A stretch of DNA of 64,000 nt. Origin: an uncultured Clostridia bacterium. Its GTDB lineage: Bacteria; Bacillota; DTU014. Both the position numbers and the translations under genes were made by a program. A model generated the notes under the pieces. The model was not told the origin of the DNA and did no database searches. It worked only from the letters and a program-made list of their open reading frames with translations. The stretch's first letter is position 1. Each line of letters starts with the position of its first letter. The stretch spans positions 212,427 to 276,426 of the forward strand of contig FIZI01000006.1 in the NCBI GenBank assembly GCA_900016865.1. Reading direction: 5' to 3'. Positions 28,069-37,788 of this stretch are shown here, in pieces.

Positions 28069-28719
28069 ATGGAGTTGAGAGTCAGCCCGACCCGAATGCA
28101 GCTTCTCCAGCTCAAGAGAAAGCTGGCTATGGCGAGGCGTGGGCACAAGCTTCTGAAGGACAAGCGAGACGAGCTCATGAGGCAGTTCATGGAGCTTGTA
28201 GAATCAGTCAGAGAGCTTAGGCTTGAAGTCGAAGGCAAGCTGTCTCGAGCAATGAAAGACTTCCTGATCGCGAGGATGCAGATGTCCTCCTCTGAGATTG
28301 GCGTCTCGGTACTGTATCCGACTCGGGTTCTTGACTTTGAGGTCGCTGAGTCCAGTACCATGGGAGTGACTGTGCCACAGTTCAACCCCAGTGACGAGGG
28401 CGACCAGGCGAGTGGTGAAAGCAGTGAGATGTACCCTTACGGATTGGCGATGACTTCTGCCGAATTGGATACGGCGATCGACTCGTTGGCCAGTGTGATG
28501 CCGCTGTTGCTCCGATTGGCAGAGCGAGAGAAGTCTGCGGAGCTGTTGGCAGAAGAGATCGAGCGCACTAGGAGACGAGTTAATGCGCTCGAATATGTCC
28601 TGATACCGAAGCTCGAAGAGACTATCAAGTTCATCACTATGAAGCTGGAGGAGGTAGAGCGAGGTAACCTGACCAGGTTGATGAAGGTCAAGGAGATGGT
28701 CAGGGGAGGGGGTGTATAG
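28069..28719 (+). CDS. ntpD: V/A-type ATPase central shaft subunit D
   Basis: Rotating shaft inside the A3B3 ring. The 216-residue protein has the two long helices of the family: the N-terminal one begins RVSPTRMQLLQLKRKLAMARRGHKLLKDKRDEL and the C-terminal one contains RTRRRVNALEYVLIPKLEETI. It starts 3 bases after ntpB and closes the set G/H-I-K-E-C-F-A-B-D; no subunit is missing. Confidence 0.96.
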   Translation: MELRVSPTRMQLLQLKRKLAMARRGHKLLKDKRDELMRQFMELVESVRELRLEVEGKLSRAMKDFLIARMQMSSSEIGVSVLYPTRVLDFEVAESSTMGVTVPQFNPSDEGDQASGESSEMYPYGLAMTSAELDTAIDSLASVMPLLLRLAEREKSAELLAEEIERTRRRVNALEYVLIPKLEETIKFITMKLEEVERGNLTRLMKVKEMVRGGGV

Positions 28720-28765
28720 TCGCTGTATCCGGGCGTCTGACGTCGCTCCGTGGAGGGGTTTTGAG

Positions 28766-29620
28766 ATGAAGAGAATTCTTGACGAGTTCAAGATGGGTTT
28801 CAACGTCCTGGTTCGCACCGGGGTCATGATTTACAACTACTTGGGCACAGTCATACTCGCCAGTATCTTTTGGTCTCTCACTACGACTCCGTTGCTGCTC
28901 TGGGCAGTTGCATCAGTCAATACCGGCGAATGGTCTGTAATAATCACTTCCTTGCCTATATATGCTCTGGGAGCGGTGCCTACAGCAGCTGCGCTGCACA
29001 TGGTCAATAAGGCTTTTCACAAAGAAGACGTGTCGCCACTGGACTTCTTCAGAGGGATCAAGCGGTTTTTCTTGCGCAGTTATGCTTTGGGGTTTTTATT
29101 CCTATTGATAATTGGCATCATGCTCTTTGACCTGCTCTTCTTTTGGACATCTCCTTCCATTTTATTCAATATAATAGGTGGAATATGGGTGTATGTCACC
29201 TTGTATGTTGTCTTCGTTGGGTATTACCTTTTAGGTTTCTTGGTCGAGCAAGATGTCGGATTGCGCAAGGTCATTCGCAGATCAGCATTAGTCGTGCTTG
29301 ACAACTTCTTCTTCAGCATAGTCGTTACCCTCATGTTCGCCATTGTCATAGCTGCCAGCTTCATCGCTCCCGTGTTCTTTTTGCTGACAGGAGGGGCTCT
29401 GGCGTTTGTCATCCAGAACTCCACTGCCGCGATTCTCAAGAAGTACGGTGCATATGAGATGAGGCCCGGAGAGTACGGCGGGTACGAAGGGCCCGTTGAG
29501 GATGACTGGAAAGGACTCCCAGACCCGTTGAAAAATCCAGAGTTTTATGGTATGACAGAGGACGAGGTCCGGGCCTTCCAGGAACAGAGACGGAAGAGAC
29601 GCTTGCGGAAGGATGACTAG
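28766..29620 (+). CDS. Multi-pass membrane protein, DUF624/YesL-like
   Basis: A 284-residue protein with about five hydrophobic segments: VILASIFWSLTTTPLLLWAV, the following IITSLPIYALGAVPTAAALH, YALGFLFLLIIGIMLFDLLF, IIGGIWVYVTLYVVFVGYYL and IVVTLMFAIVIAASFIAPVF. The layout, with a charged loop KRFFLRSYALGF, resembles the DUF624/YesL family, whose function is unknown; the C-terminal ~50 residues are extra and polar. ATG 28766 follows TGGAGGGG. It sits after the ATPase operon and before the pyrG promoter. Nothing links it functionally to either. Confidence 0.5.
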   Translation: MKRILDEFKMGFNVLVRTGVMIYNYLGTVILASIFWSLTTTPLLLWAVASVNTGEWSVIITSLPIYALGAVPTAAALHMVNKAFHKEDVSPLDFFRGIKRFFLRSYALGFLFLLIIGIMLFDLLFFWTSPSILFNIIGGIWVYVTLYVVFVGYYLLGFLVEQDVGLRKVIRRSALVVLDNFFFSIVVTLMFAIVIAASFIAPVFFLLTGGALAFVIQNSTAAILKKYGAYEMRPGEYGGYEGPVEDDWKGLPDPLKNPEFYGMTEDEVRAFQEQRRKRRLRKDD

Positions 29621-29622
29621 CT

Positions 29623-31315
<1,693 letters not shown>

Positions 31316-31392
31316 TAAGCGAGTGTACTGAACATCCGTAGATTTGGATAGACCGCCCTTTCCTGGGAAGACTATCGGTTGAGGTGATGCCA

Positions 31393-32121
31393 ATGGGTCA
31401 GCTAAAGAAGCTGCCGCCGATAGCCGGAAGGGGCGGTTCTGCTATAGCGCGGGCCTTTGCATGGATCAAGGCGGCCTTGCTTCGAATTGCAGAAGGATTG
31501 AAGCGATTCATAGCTGCGCTAAGCCGCTTTCGCGTGCATGCTATCGCAGCCGGTCTAGTTGTGCTTAGCTTTTTTGCAGGGTACCTAATCGGTCTTGACA
31601 AACCAAGCGAAGTCATGGATTTGCCTACGCCACTTGAGGCTCAACTCGATCCCCTTGCGACTGCAGTCAGCCCTCAGGCCGATACACAGTCGACCGAAAG
31701 CGAGGCCACTGGTTCCTCAGCTCAGATCGCACTCCCGACTTCGGACACTGTCGCAGTTACTCCGCTCGATGGGGCTGTAGTCTCGGGCCCGGATTGGGTG
31801 AGAGACCCCCTTAGCGGCGATTGGGTGTACAGCTACGACGTGCTAATGGAGTCCAAGACATCTGGAATCGTCAGAGCTGCCATGGCAGGAGTAGTGAGAT
31901 CGGTCATCAGTGATGGCCACACTTGGGATGTCCGGGTGGATCACGGTAACGGCCGCGTCATTACATACTCCGAACTCGAAGAGGCAGACGTCGGGCCCGG
32001 TATTGCAGTAAGTCGGGGGCAGCGAATCGGATTAGCGAGTAATGGATACGAAGGGTTTAGAGTGAGGCTGAGGGCGACGTTGAGTGGGGAGCCTTGTAGT
32101 GTGCTGGATTTCCTCGAGTAA
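31393..32121 (+). CDS. SpoIIQ-like M23 (LytM-fold) protein, probably catalytically inactive
   Basis: A 242-residue protein with a basic N-terminus, one membrane helix (~residues 52-72, HAIAAGLVVLSFFAGYLIGL), a Thr/Ser/Gln-rich linker and a C-terminal LytM-like domain (SGIVRAAMAGVVRSV, VRVDHGNGRVITYSELEE, VSRGQRIGLASNG). The M23 metal residues HxxxD and HxH are not visible, so it is likely a binding rather than a cutting domain. Its place directly before spoIIID and mbl matches spoIIQ of Bacillus, the forespore half of the SpoIIQ-SpoIIIAH channel. ATG 31393 is preferred to GTG 31384 or ATG 31387 for its spacing to GAGGTG. Confidence 0.7.
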   Translation: MGQLKKLPPIAGRGGSAIARAFAWIKAALLRIAEGLKRFIAALSRFRVHAIAAGLVVLSFFAGYLIGLDKPSEVMDLPTPLEAQLDPLATAVSPQADTQSTESEATGSSAQIALPTSDTVAVTPLDGAVVSGPDWVRDPLSGDWVYSYDVLMESKTSGIVRAAMAGVVRSVISDGHTWDVRVDHGNGRVITYSELEEADVGPGIAVSRGQRIGLASNGYEGFRVRLRATLSGEPCSVLDFLE

Positions 32122-32205
32122 TCGGACTAGCCTGGCGGTCGCTTAGTATTATTCTCCCGAGCTGTGAATATACTCTACCGATCAAAGCTCGGGGGGATAG
32201 AGGAG

Positions 32206-32460
32206 ATGAGAGATTACATACGTAAGCGCGTGCTGGATGTTGGCAGGTACATTCTCAATACCGAGTCGACTGTCCGCCAGGCTGCCCGCGAGTTTAACGT
32301 AAGTAAGAGCACTGTTCACAAGGATGTAACCGAGCGACTGCCTGGCGTCAATAAAGGCCTATACCGCCGTATCAAGCGCATTCTCGACAAGAACAAGGCC
32401 GAAAGGCATATTCGAGGCGGAGAGGCGACGCGGAAGAAATACAAGGAGAAGTTGGGATGA
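32206..32460 (+). CDS. spoIIID: Sporulation transcription factor SpoIIID
   Basis: Mother-cell DNA-binding regulator active after sigma-E. The 84-residue protein follows the Bacillus sequence pattern closely: MRDYIRKRVLDVGRYILN, the helix-turn-helix AAREFNVSKSTVHKDVTERLP, and the basic RGGEATRKKYKEK end. ATG 32206 follows GGGGGATAGAGGAG. It is strong evidence that the organism forms spores. A possible sigma-E-like promoter lies at 32144-32174 (see findings). Confidence 0.95.
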   Translation: MRDYIRKRVLDVGRYILNTESTVRQAAREFNVSKSTVHKDVTERLPGVNKGLYRRIKRILDKNKAERHIRGGEATRKKYKEKLG

Positions 32461-32588
32461 GGAAGGAATACTTAGCTATCGCGTAGAAAATCTAGTAGTC
32501 AACCTTCTAGCGGCGCCTGGGCTTGTTTGTTGACTCCTGGATAGACCGATTTCTCAGGCGACTGATGATGTTTGGAGGGCTCAGCCTT

Positions 32589-33611
32589 ATGCTCCTTAGC
32601 GGTATGGATATCGGCATTGATCTTGGCACTGCTACGGTGCTTGTTTATGTTAGAGGCAGAGGTATTGTGATTCACGAGCCCTCTGTTGTGGCTATTGACA
32701 CTAGCACCAGGCAGGTGCTAGCTGTCGGATCAGAGGCCCGCAGAATGATCGGACGGACTCCCAAGAACATCGTTGCTATTCGGCCCCTCAGAGAGGGTGT
32801 CATCGCAGACTATGACGTAACCGAACTCATGCTTAAGTATTTTCTCCGCAAGATCTGTGGGCGTCGCCGTATGTTCAGGCCCCGCGTGGTAGCGTGCGTC
32901 CCCTCCGGCGTGACCAGTGTCGAGAGGCGAGCTGTCCTTGAGGCAATGATGGACGCAGGAGCCAAGCAGACCTTTGTCATCGAAGAGCCAATGGCCGCGG
33001 CGATCGGCGCAGGCCTCAATATCACCGAACCGAGTGGATGCATGGTCATTGACATAGGCGGCGGCACTACGGACATTGCTGTGATCTCTCTCGGCGGCCT
33101 CGTTGTCTCTGAGGCCCTTAGGGTAGCAGGCGACAAGTTCGACCAAGCGATTGTTAGATACGTTCGCAAGCAGTATGGCCTGGCTATAGGAGATCAGACT
33201 GCTGAGGAGATCAAAGTCGAAATAGGGTCCGCGTACCCGCTCTCAGAACGACTCACTATGAGCGTGCGCGGTAGAGATCTGGTTACCGGATTGCCTAGGA
33301 CGATCGAGATGACCTCAGATGATGCTCACGAGGCCTTGATGGAGCCGGTGAGTGCGATAGTCGATGGGGTGCGGTCTGTGTTGGAGCGGACTCCGCCTGA
33401 GCTTGCTGCCGATATCATGGACAAGGGCATTGTCCTTACCGGTGGGGGGTGTCTCTTGCGCGGGCTTGACCATCTTCTTTCAGTACAGGCCGGCATACCG
33501 GTCTACTGCGCAGAAGACCCGGTGGGGTGTGTTGCAAGGGGAACGGGCAAATTCCTTGAGGGCATCGCAGGCATACGGTTGGATCAGTTACAGTCAAGGA
33601 AATCTGTTTAG
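32589..33611 (+). CDS. mbl: MreB-like actin homologue (Mbl)
   Basis: Bacterial actin that organises elongation of the cell wall. The 340-residue protein has phosphate-1 (DIGIDLGTATVLVYV), connect-1, phosphate-2 (VIDIGGGTTDIAVISLGG), adenosine (GIVLTGGGCLLRGL) and VPSGVTSVERRAV motifs. ATG 32589 is chosen because GGAGGG at 32574-32579 lies 9 bases upstream; in-frame starts upstream lack such a site. The mbl name rests on its place directly after spoIIID, as in Bacillus. Confidence 0.9.
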   Translation: MLLSGMDIGIDLGTATVLVYVRGRGIVIHEPSVVAIDTSTRQVLAVGSEARRMIGRTPKNIVAIRPLREGVIADYDVTELMLKYFLRKICGRRRMFRPRVVACVPSGVTSVERRAVLEAMMDAGAKQTFVIEEPMAAAIGAGLNITEPSGCMVIDIGGGTTDIAVISLGGLVVSEALRVAGDKFDQAIVRYVRKQYGLAIGDQTAEEIKVEIGSAYPLSERLTMSVRGRDLVTGLPRTIEMTSDDAHEALMEPVSAIVDGVRSVLERTPPELAADIMDKGIVLTGGGCLLRGLDHLLSVQAGIPVYCAEDPVGCVARGTGKFLEGIAGIRLDQLQSRKSV

Positions 33612-33754
33612 TACGAGCAGCTCGCTCTGTGCACACAGCGCTGTCGAACTTACGGGCCTGTTATCAAGGCCCATTACTTTTGAAGGGGTGAGCGTCAATC
33701 GGCGTAGAGACTAGATCGGCTTCATCAGCCCATCGCTCGTTTTTTCCTCGGGCT

Positions 33755-35692
33755 TTGTCGCGCCTGTTGCAGGTTCGAGCCTTGGCCCTCCTCTTGTTGG
33801 TGATTGCAGGAGTCTTCTGTGTAGTTCTCATCCCAGCCCAAGCATACGGTTCGGACGAGCTCTTGCTCGGGCACGCGCCTGGTAGTCAATTTATAGAGCT
33901 CAGTGAGATTCGCCCTGGAGATCGCGGCTACGGAAAGACAGTGTTCAAAGGGACGACAATCGAAACGTTTGACGTAGAGGTGCTTGGCGTTACATATGGC
34001 GAGACGTCACTGGCCCCGTACATAATCGTGCGAGTGTCCGGACAGGCGATTGATGAAGCGGGCGGGATAGCTGACGGGATGAGCGGCAGCCCTGTCTATA
34101 TAGGCGGTCGGCTTGCAGGTGCAATCTCGCACGTTTATTCCGGAGACCCGTATACCGGGCTCGTGACTCCAATCTCGTCCATGCTGAGGCTGTTGTCGTA
34201 CCCCTCTAGGACTCCGGATAAAGTCAAGCCCCCGGATAAAGCGAAGAAGACAGAAAGCATCGACGGACCCAAGGACGCAGTACAGCTGCGATCGCCTTTG
34301 CTGGTGTCTGGTTTGTCCGGACGGTCACTCGAATTGGTTTGTTCGCAGCTCGCTGGTTACAGCTCGCCTATTGCTACGGGCAATGCTGACAGTTCAGGCT
34401 ATCAGAGTGCAACTCTTGATCCTGGTAGCGCGATGGCTGTTCAGTTAGTCGATGGTGACATCGACGTATCCGTGCTTGGTACAGTGACCTATGTCGATAG
34501 AGACAGCTTTGTCGCGTTTGGCCATCACTTCGAGGCTGGTGGGACTGTAGACTATATCGCCTCGTTGGCTGAAATCATCTGCATCATGCAGTCTGAAGAC
34601 CAGCCATACAAGCTTGGGGCGCCACTGGATCCGATTGGGCGGATCACTCAGGACCGATTTACAGGCTTGGCAGGACAACTCGGCGTTGCAGCAGATACAG
34701 TCGGTGTCACCGTAAGAGCTAGAGACCTTGAAACAGGAGAATATCGCACATGTCGGTTTGACGCGATCAATGACGAGCGCTTTGTGCACTCGCTGGTCAC
34801 AGCAGGTGTCTTGCAGGCGTTTGACAGTACCCTTGGACGGATTGGGGCAGGCACTTCTCATGTTTCCTTGTGTTTGCAGCTGTCCTCGGGAACCGACGTC
34901 TACAGGGGCAATACATACAGCGATTGGTCGGACATCGCGCTATGGTCGCTGAGCGAGATCAGTGAGGCTATAGCCATTGTTACGACTAACGACTTCGAGC
35001 CGGTGAAGCTAAGAGGAGTGACAATAGATGCAGAGTTCACTCCGGACGTGCAAACAGCCAGGATCGAATCAGCTGAGATCGAGGTCGATGAGGTTGCATC
35101 GGGAGACACATTGTCAGTGCGTGTAGTCCTACGGCCATACAGGTCACAAGCTATTGTCAAAGAGGTAGAGGTCTATGTTCCCGAAGATGCCGCGCCCGGA
35201 TACGCCCAATTGACGGTGCAGGGTGGAAGCGAAACGTTTGGTGCGGTCCCGTACGATCCTACAGCTGAAGGGGCCTATGAGGCTAATGGATGGAACGGCT
35301 ATCTTTCAGGCTTTGTCTCTTACCAAGGCCTGGACAGCCAGTTAGCCGAATTCAGTTCTAGGCCCAAAAACACGGACCTCGTGCTTGACCTGTACCTGCC
35401 TACTGTGGCATCTCTGGATGATACAGAGCTTGTTGGGACCGAGTCGGATGGCAGGACGCATCATGTCACTGGAGTGATTGAGGTCCAGGCTGATGATGAA
35501 GACGATGGATCTAGGGAAAGCGAACACGATGACACGTATGCTGCTCCGTTGCAGCAGCCAACGTACATCGGAGAGACTGATGAGACGCAGCTGCGTGTCG
35601 TTGTTCCGACGGACTACGTAGTCTACGGGTACAAAGACCTCAGTGTCATGATCTCAACTGCCGATGAGGCACAGAGCTTACCCGATAGTTAA
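33755..35692 (+). CDS. SpoIVB-type S55 peptidase domain protein, large exported form
   Basis: A 645-residue protein with a signal peptide (~residues 5-32). It carries the S55 serine motif GMSGSPVY at 108-115 inside the pattern PGDRGYGKTVFKGTTIE...GMSGSPVYIGG. A histidine motif, VAFGHHF at 253-259, follows. In SpoIVB itself the histidine comes before the serine, so the order here is reversed. The C-terminal ~250 residues look beta-rich and may be Ig-like. S55 peptidases activate sigma-K in Bacillus; the long forms in other phyla have unknown substrates. The start is TTG 33755; no clear Shine-Dalgarno precedes it. It is the last gene before the 35732 terminator. Confidence 0.8.
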   Translation: MSRLLQVRALALLLLVIAGVFCVVLIPAQAYGSDELLLGHAPGSQFIELSEIRPGDRGYGKTVFKGTTIETFDVEVLGVTYGETSLAPYIIVRVSGQAIDEAGGIADGMSGSPVYIGGRLAGAISHVYSGDPYTGLVTPISSMLRLLSYPSRTPDKVKPPDKAKKTESIDGPKDAVQLRSPLLVSGLSGRSLELVCSQLAGYSSPIATGNADSSGYQSATLDPGSAMAVQLVDGDIDVSVLGTVTYVDRDSFVAFGHHFEAGGTVDYIASLAEIICIMQSEDQPYKLGAPLDPIGRITQDRFTGLAGQLGVAADTVGVTVRARDLETGEYRTCRFDAINDERFVHSLVTAGVLQAFDSTLGRIGAGTSHVSLCLQLSSGTDVYRGNTYSDWSDIALWSLSEISEAIAIVTTNDFEPVKLRGVTIDAEFTPDVQTARIESAEIEVDEVASGDTLSVRVVLRPYRSQAIVKEVEVYVPEDAAPGYAQLTVQGGSETFGAVPYDPTAEGAYEANGWNGYLSGFVSYQGLDSQLAEFSSRPKNTDLVLDLYLPTVASLDDTELVGTESDGRTHHVTGVIEVQADDEDDGSRESEHDDTYAAPLQQPTYIGETDETQLRVVVPTDYVVYGYKDLSVMISTADEAQSLPDS

Positions 35693-35731
35693 TCTTCATC
35701 GTCCTAACGAGATATTTGTTTGTCTATGCTT

Positions 35732-35770
35732 AGGCATGGTGTGAATAAACACCATGCCTTCTTTGTGTTT
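35732..35770 (+). terminator. Strong rho-independent terminator
   Basis: A perfect 11-base-pair stem (AGGCATGGTGT at 35732-35742 with ACACCATGCCT at 35749-35759), 6-base loop GAATAA, then TCTTTGTGTTT. It ends the transcript of the S55 peptidase gene and cleanly divides the sporulation/cell-shape block from the outer-membrane block. Confidence 0.9.
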
Positions 35771-35912
35771 CTAACTCTTACAGCAAAAAGGCCGCCGTCG
35801 GCCTGTAGGCCGGGCCGTCTATTGGAGGAGGGCAGGGTTGTCTGTCGAAATAGGAGATGAACAGAGCCGTTTCCTGCTGCGCCGGCTCGTCGGAAATGGG
35901 TTGATCGGATAG
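35771..35912 (+). promoter_or_regulatory. GC-rich leader with overlapping hairpins before the AsmA-like gene
   Basis: No gene seen. CGGCCT at 35799-35804 can pair either with AGGCCG at 35789-35794 or with AGGCCG at 35807-35812, giving two mutually exclusive stems. Another stem, GAGCCG/CGGCTC, lies at about 35863-35887. I found no convincing promoter and no recognised riboswitch core, although transcription must restart here after the terminator. Confidence 0.35.
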
Positions 35913-37538
35913 ATGGACACAAATCAGGTTGCACGACGACGTCTCATAATCGCAGCTATCTGTCTTGTAGTCTGCTTTGTCTCTGCTCTCGCATTGCATG
36001 TAATCGCACCGAAAGAGCGGATAGCTCGCGCTGTTGCAGAGTCTCTGAGATCTGCTCTTGGCGACAGCCTGACAGTGGGCTCTGTCAAGGTTGAGTCACT
36101 CAAGAAGATCGTCCTGCATGATGTGCATTACCTCAGAAAAGATGACATGCCGCTTGAGGCCCGAATAGAGAGTGTTGTCGTGCGATTGCAATATCCGCTA
36201 GCTGACATTGTCCTTGGACGCTGGAGCCCGGTTAGTCTTGTCAGCCGCATCGAACTCTTCAGGCCGACTCTGGCCTATACCCCGTCTCCAGGGCAGGATG
36301 CGCCTGTTGGACTCGATTTCGAAAGGATACTAAGCGCGATCGCCGCTCATCCTGATTTGCGAGAGTTGTCTGCGGTTTTGGAGATTTCCGACGGACGTTT
36401 CGTCGCGTCCGGGCTATTCCCCGAGGCGGACGAAATCACCTTTACTGACGTAACGGCTCAGGTTGTTGCTTCAGAAGGGACAACATATACGTTTGAACTC
36501 ACCTCCGCGTGCGAGCGATTAGCGGGTGCACCGCTGGAGATCGAAGGGTTCTTGGATGTTAACAGACGCAGTTATGGGGCTTCTATCGCTGCTACATCGG
36601 TTCCAGTGACTGATATGGCGTTACTGTTCAGATCTATCATGCCTGAGTTAGGTAGTTTGGATGTTTCAGGAGGGTTTTCAGACTTCCGTCTTGACTTCGG
36701 CGAGAGGGCAGCAGATCGCTTTTTTCGTGTAGAAGGCACGTTTGAAGACGCAGTGGTCGCTCTCAGTGCCAGTGGTCTGGAGTTCAGGGGAGCCTCAGGA
36801 AGTTTTTGGGCAACTCCTGAAGGCAGATCGGACAGAGATGGCAATCAACTGGGCGGTCCAGGGCCCGCACTCTCAGGCGAACTGACTGCTGATTCTATGG
36901 AAGTCAAGATCTCATCACAGCAGAGCTCAACCACGTTAGCGCTCGACAATAGTATTGTGTCCTTTGTTGCCGGATCTGATGACAGTGGTTCGCTCTTGGC
37001 TTACGGGACTGCAGGCGCCGGAAGGCTTTCTGCAGGCCAAGTCGCAATGACCGATGTCGTGTGTGAGTTCCGATACCTTGACAGCACCCTGGACTTCACT
37101 GAAGTCGCAGGCTATCTCATGGGCGGAGAGCTTGGCGGGCAGCTTTCTATATCGTTTTTGAAAGACGGCGTATTTGGGAACGGGCACGCGCGCATACGCG
37201 GCCTGAAGTCCAAGGAGATCCCGGTTGATGGTATCTCCGATATGATTGACGCTGCGTTTGATGGCACGGCATCGCTGACCCTAAGTCCAGCCCGCGGGTA
37301 CGGGTTAGTCGGAAAGCTCACCGCGTTGACTCCAAGAGTAGCCGGGCTGTCCTTTGACGATGCGACTGCTACTTTCACGTGCGAGAATGGCAGCGTGGAT
37401 GTTGATTCGCTTGTTGTAAGCCTGCACGGCACTCGCCTGGTACTCAAGGGCGATGCCGACAAGCAGGGGCAAGCGGACGTGCCTGCCACTGAATCAGAGG
37501 ACGGTCCCGATCCCTCTGTACGCGGGGCATCCAGCTAA
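35913..37538 (+). CDS. AsmA/TamB-like beta-rich envelope protein (short form)
   Basis: A 541-residue protein with an N-terminal membrane helix (~residues 9-30), followed by repeated amphipathic beta strands throughout and a short acidic/polar tail. The region after the helix (VAESLRSALGDSLTVGSVKVESLKKIVLHDV, then EARIESVVVRLQYPLADIVLG) resembles the N-terminus of AsmA/TamB family proteins, which form lipid-conducting beta grooves between the two membranes. Full TamB is about twice as long; the DUF490 C-terminal domain is missing and no continuation is found downstream. Adjacent bamA fits a TamA/BamA-linked role. The ATG at 35913 has a weak ribosome site. Confidence 0.6.
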   Translation: MDTNQVARRRLIIAAICLVVCFVSALALHVIAPKERIARAVAESLRSALGDSLTVGSVKVESLKKIVLHDVHYLRKDDMPLEARIESVVVRLQYPLADIVLGRWSPVSLVSRIELFRPTLAYTPSPGQDAPVGLDFERILSAIAAHPDLRELSAVLEISDGRFVASGLFPEADEITFTDVTAQVVASEGTTYTFELTSACERLAGAPLEIEGFLDVNRRSYGASIAATSVPVTDMALLFRSIMPELGSLDVSGGFSDFRLDFGERAADRFFRVEGTFEDAVVALSASGLEFRGASGSFWATPEGRSDRDGNQLGGPGPALSGELTADSMEVKISSQQSSTTLALDNSIVSFVAGSDDSGSLLAYGTAGAGRLSAGQVAMTDVVCEFRYLDSTLDFTEVAGYLMGGELGGQLSISFLKDGVFGNGHARIRGLKSKEIPVDGISDMIDAAFDGTASLTLSPARGYGLVGKLTALTPRVAGLSFDDATATFTCENGSVDVDSLVVSLHGTRLVLKGDADKQGQADVPATESEDGPDPSVRGASS

Positions 37539-37788
37539 TTCTCACTCCTGCCTTTGCCGTCCTACCATTCCACCAGTCTCTTTGGAGAAGAAGAGATTCA
37601 TTTCGCAGTTTGGGTCAGAATGGTCTGCCTGTACATACTTCACGGTGAACAAAGGAAGGACTAGACGTCAGAATAACCGAAGTACGCTGCATGTTTGTTG
37701 AAGCACCTATCCGTTTGATCAAGGTTCTGCCCTGGTCGGCGTTGGTGGTTCATCGGTTTCAAAATGCAGTCATGGGAGGGGTCATCGT
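37539..37788 (+). other. Intergenic region between the AsmA-like gene and bamA
   Basis: Two hundred and fifty bases with no supported gene in any frame. No consensus promoter, terminator or notable repeat was found; a weak stem TCTCTT/AAGAGA lies near 37577-37596. The end carries the bamA Shine-Dalgarno GGGAGGGG at 37774-37781. Confidence 0.4.

Noticed and set aside
33612..33754. Terminator ending in TTTTTT near 33740
   Set aside because: The T-run is real, but the only stem before it (GAGCG/CGCTC) would have a ~40-base loop and is too weak.
35781..35870. c-di-GMP-I (GEMM) riboswitch
   Set aside because: GCAAAAAGGCC looks slightly like the core, but the second conserved arm and the GAAA tetraloop receptor are not found.
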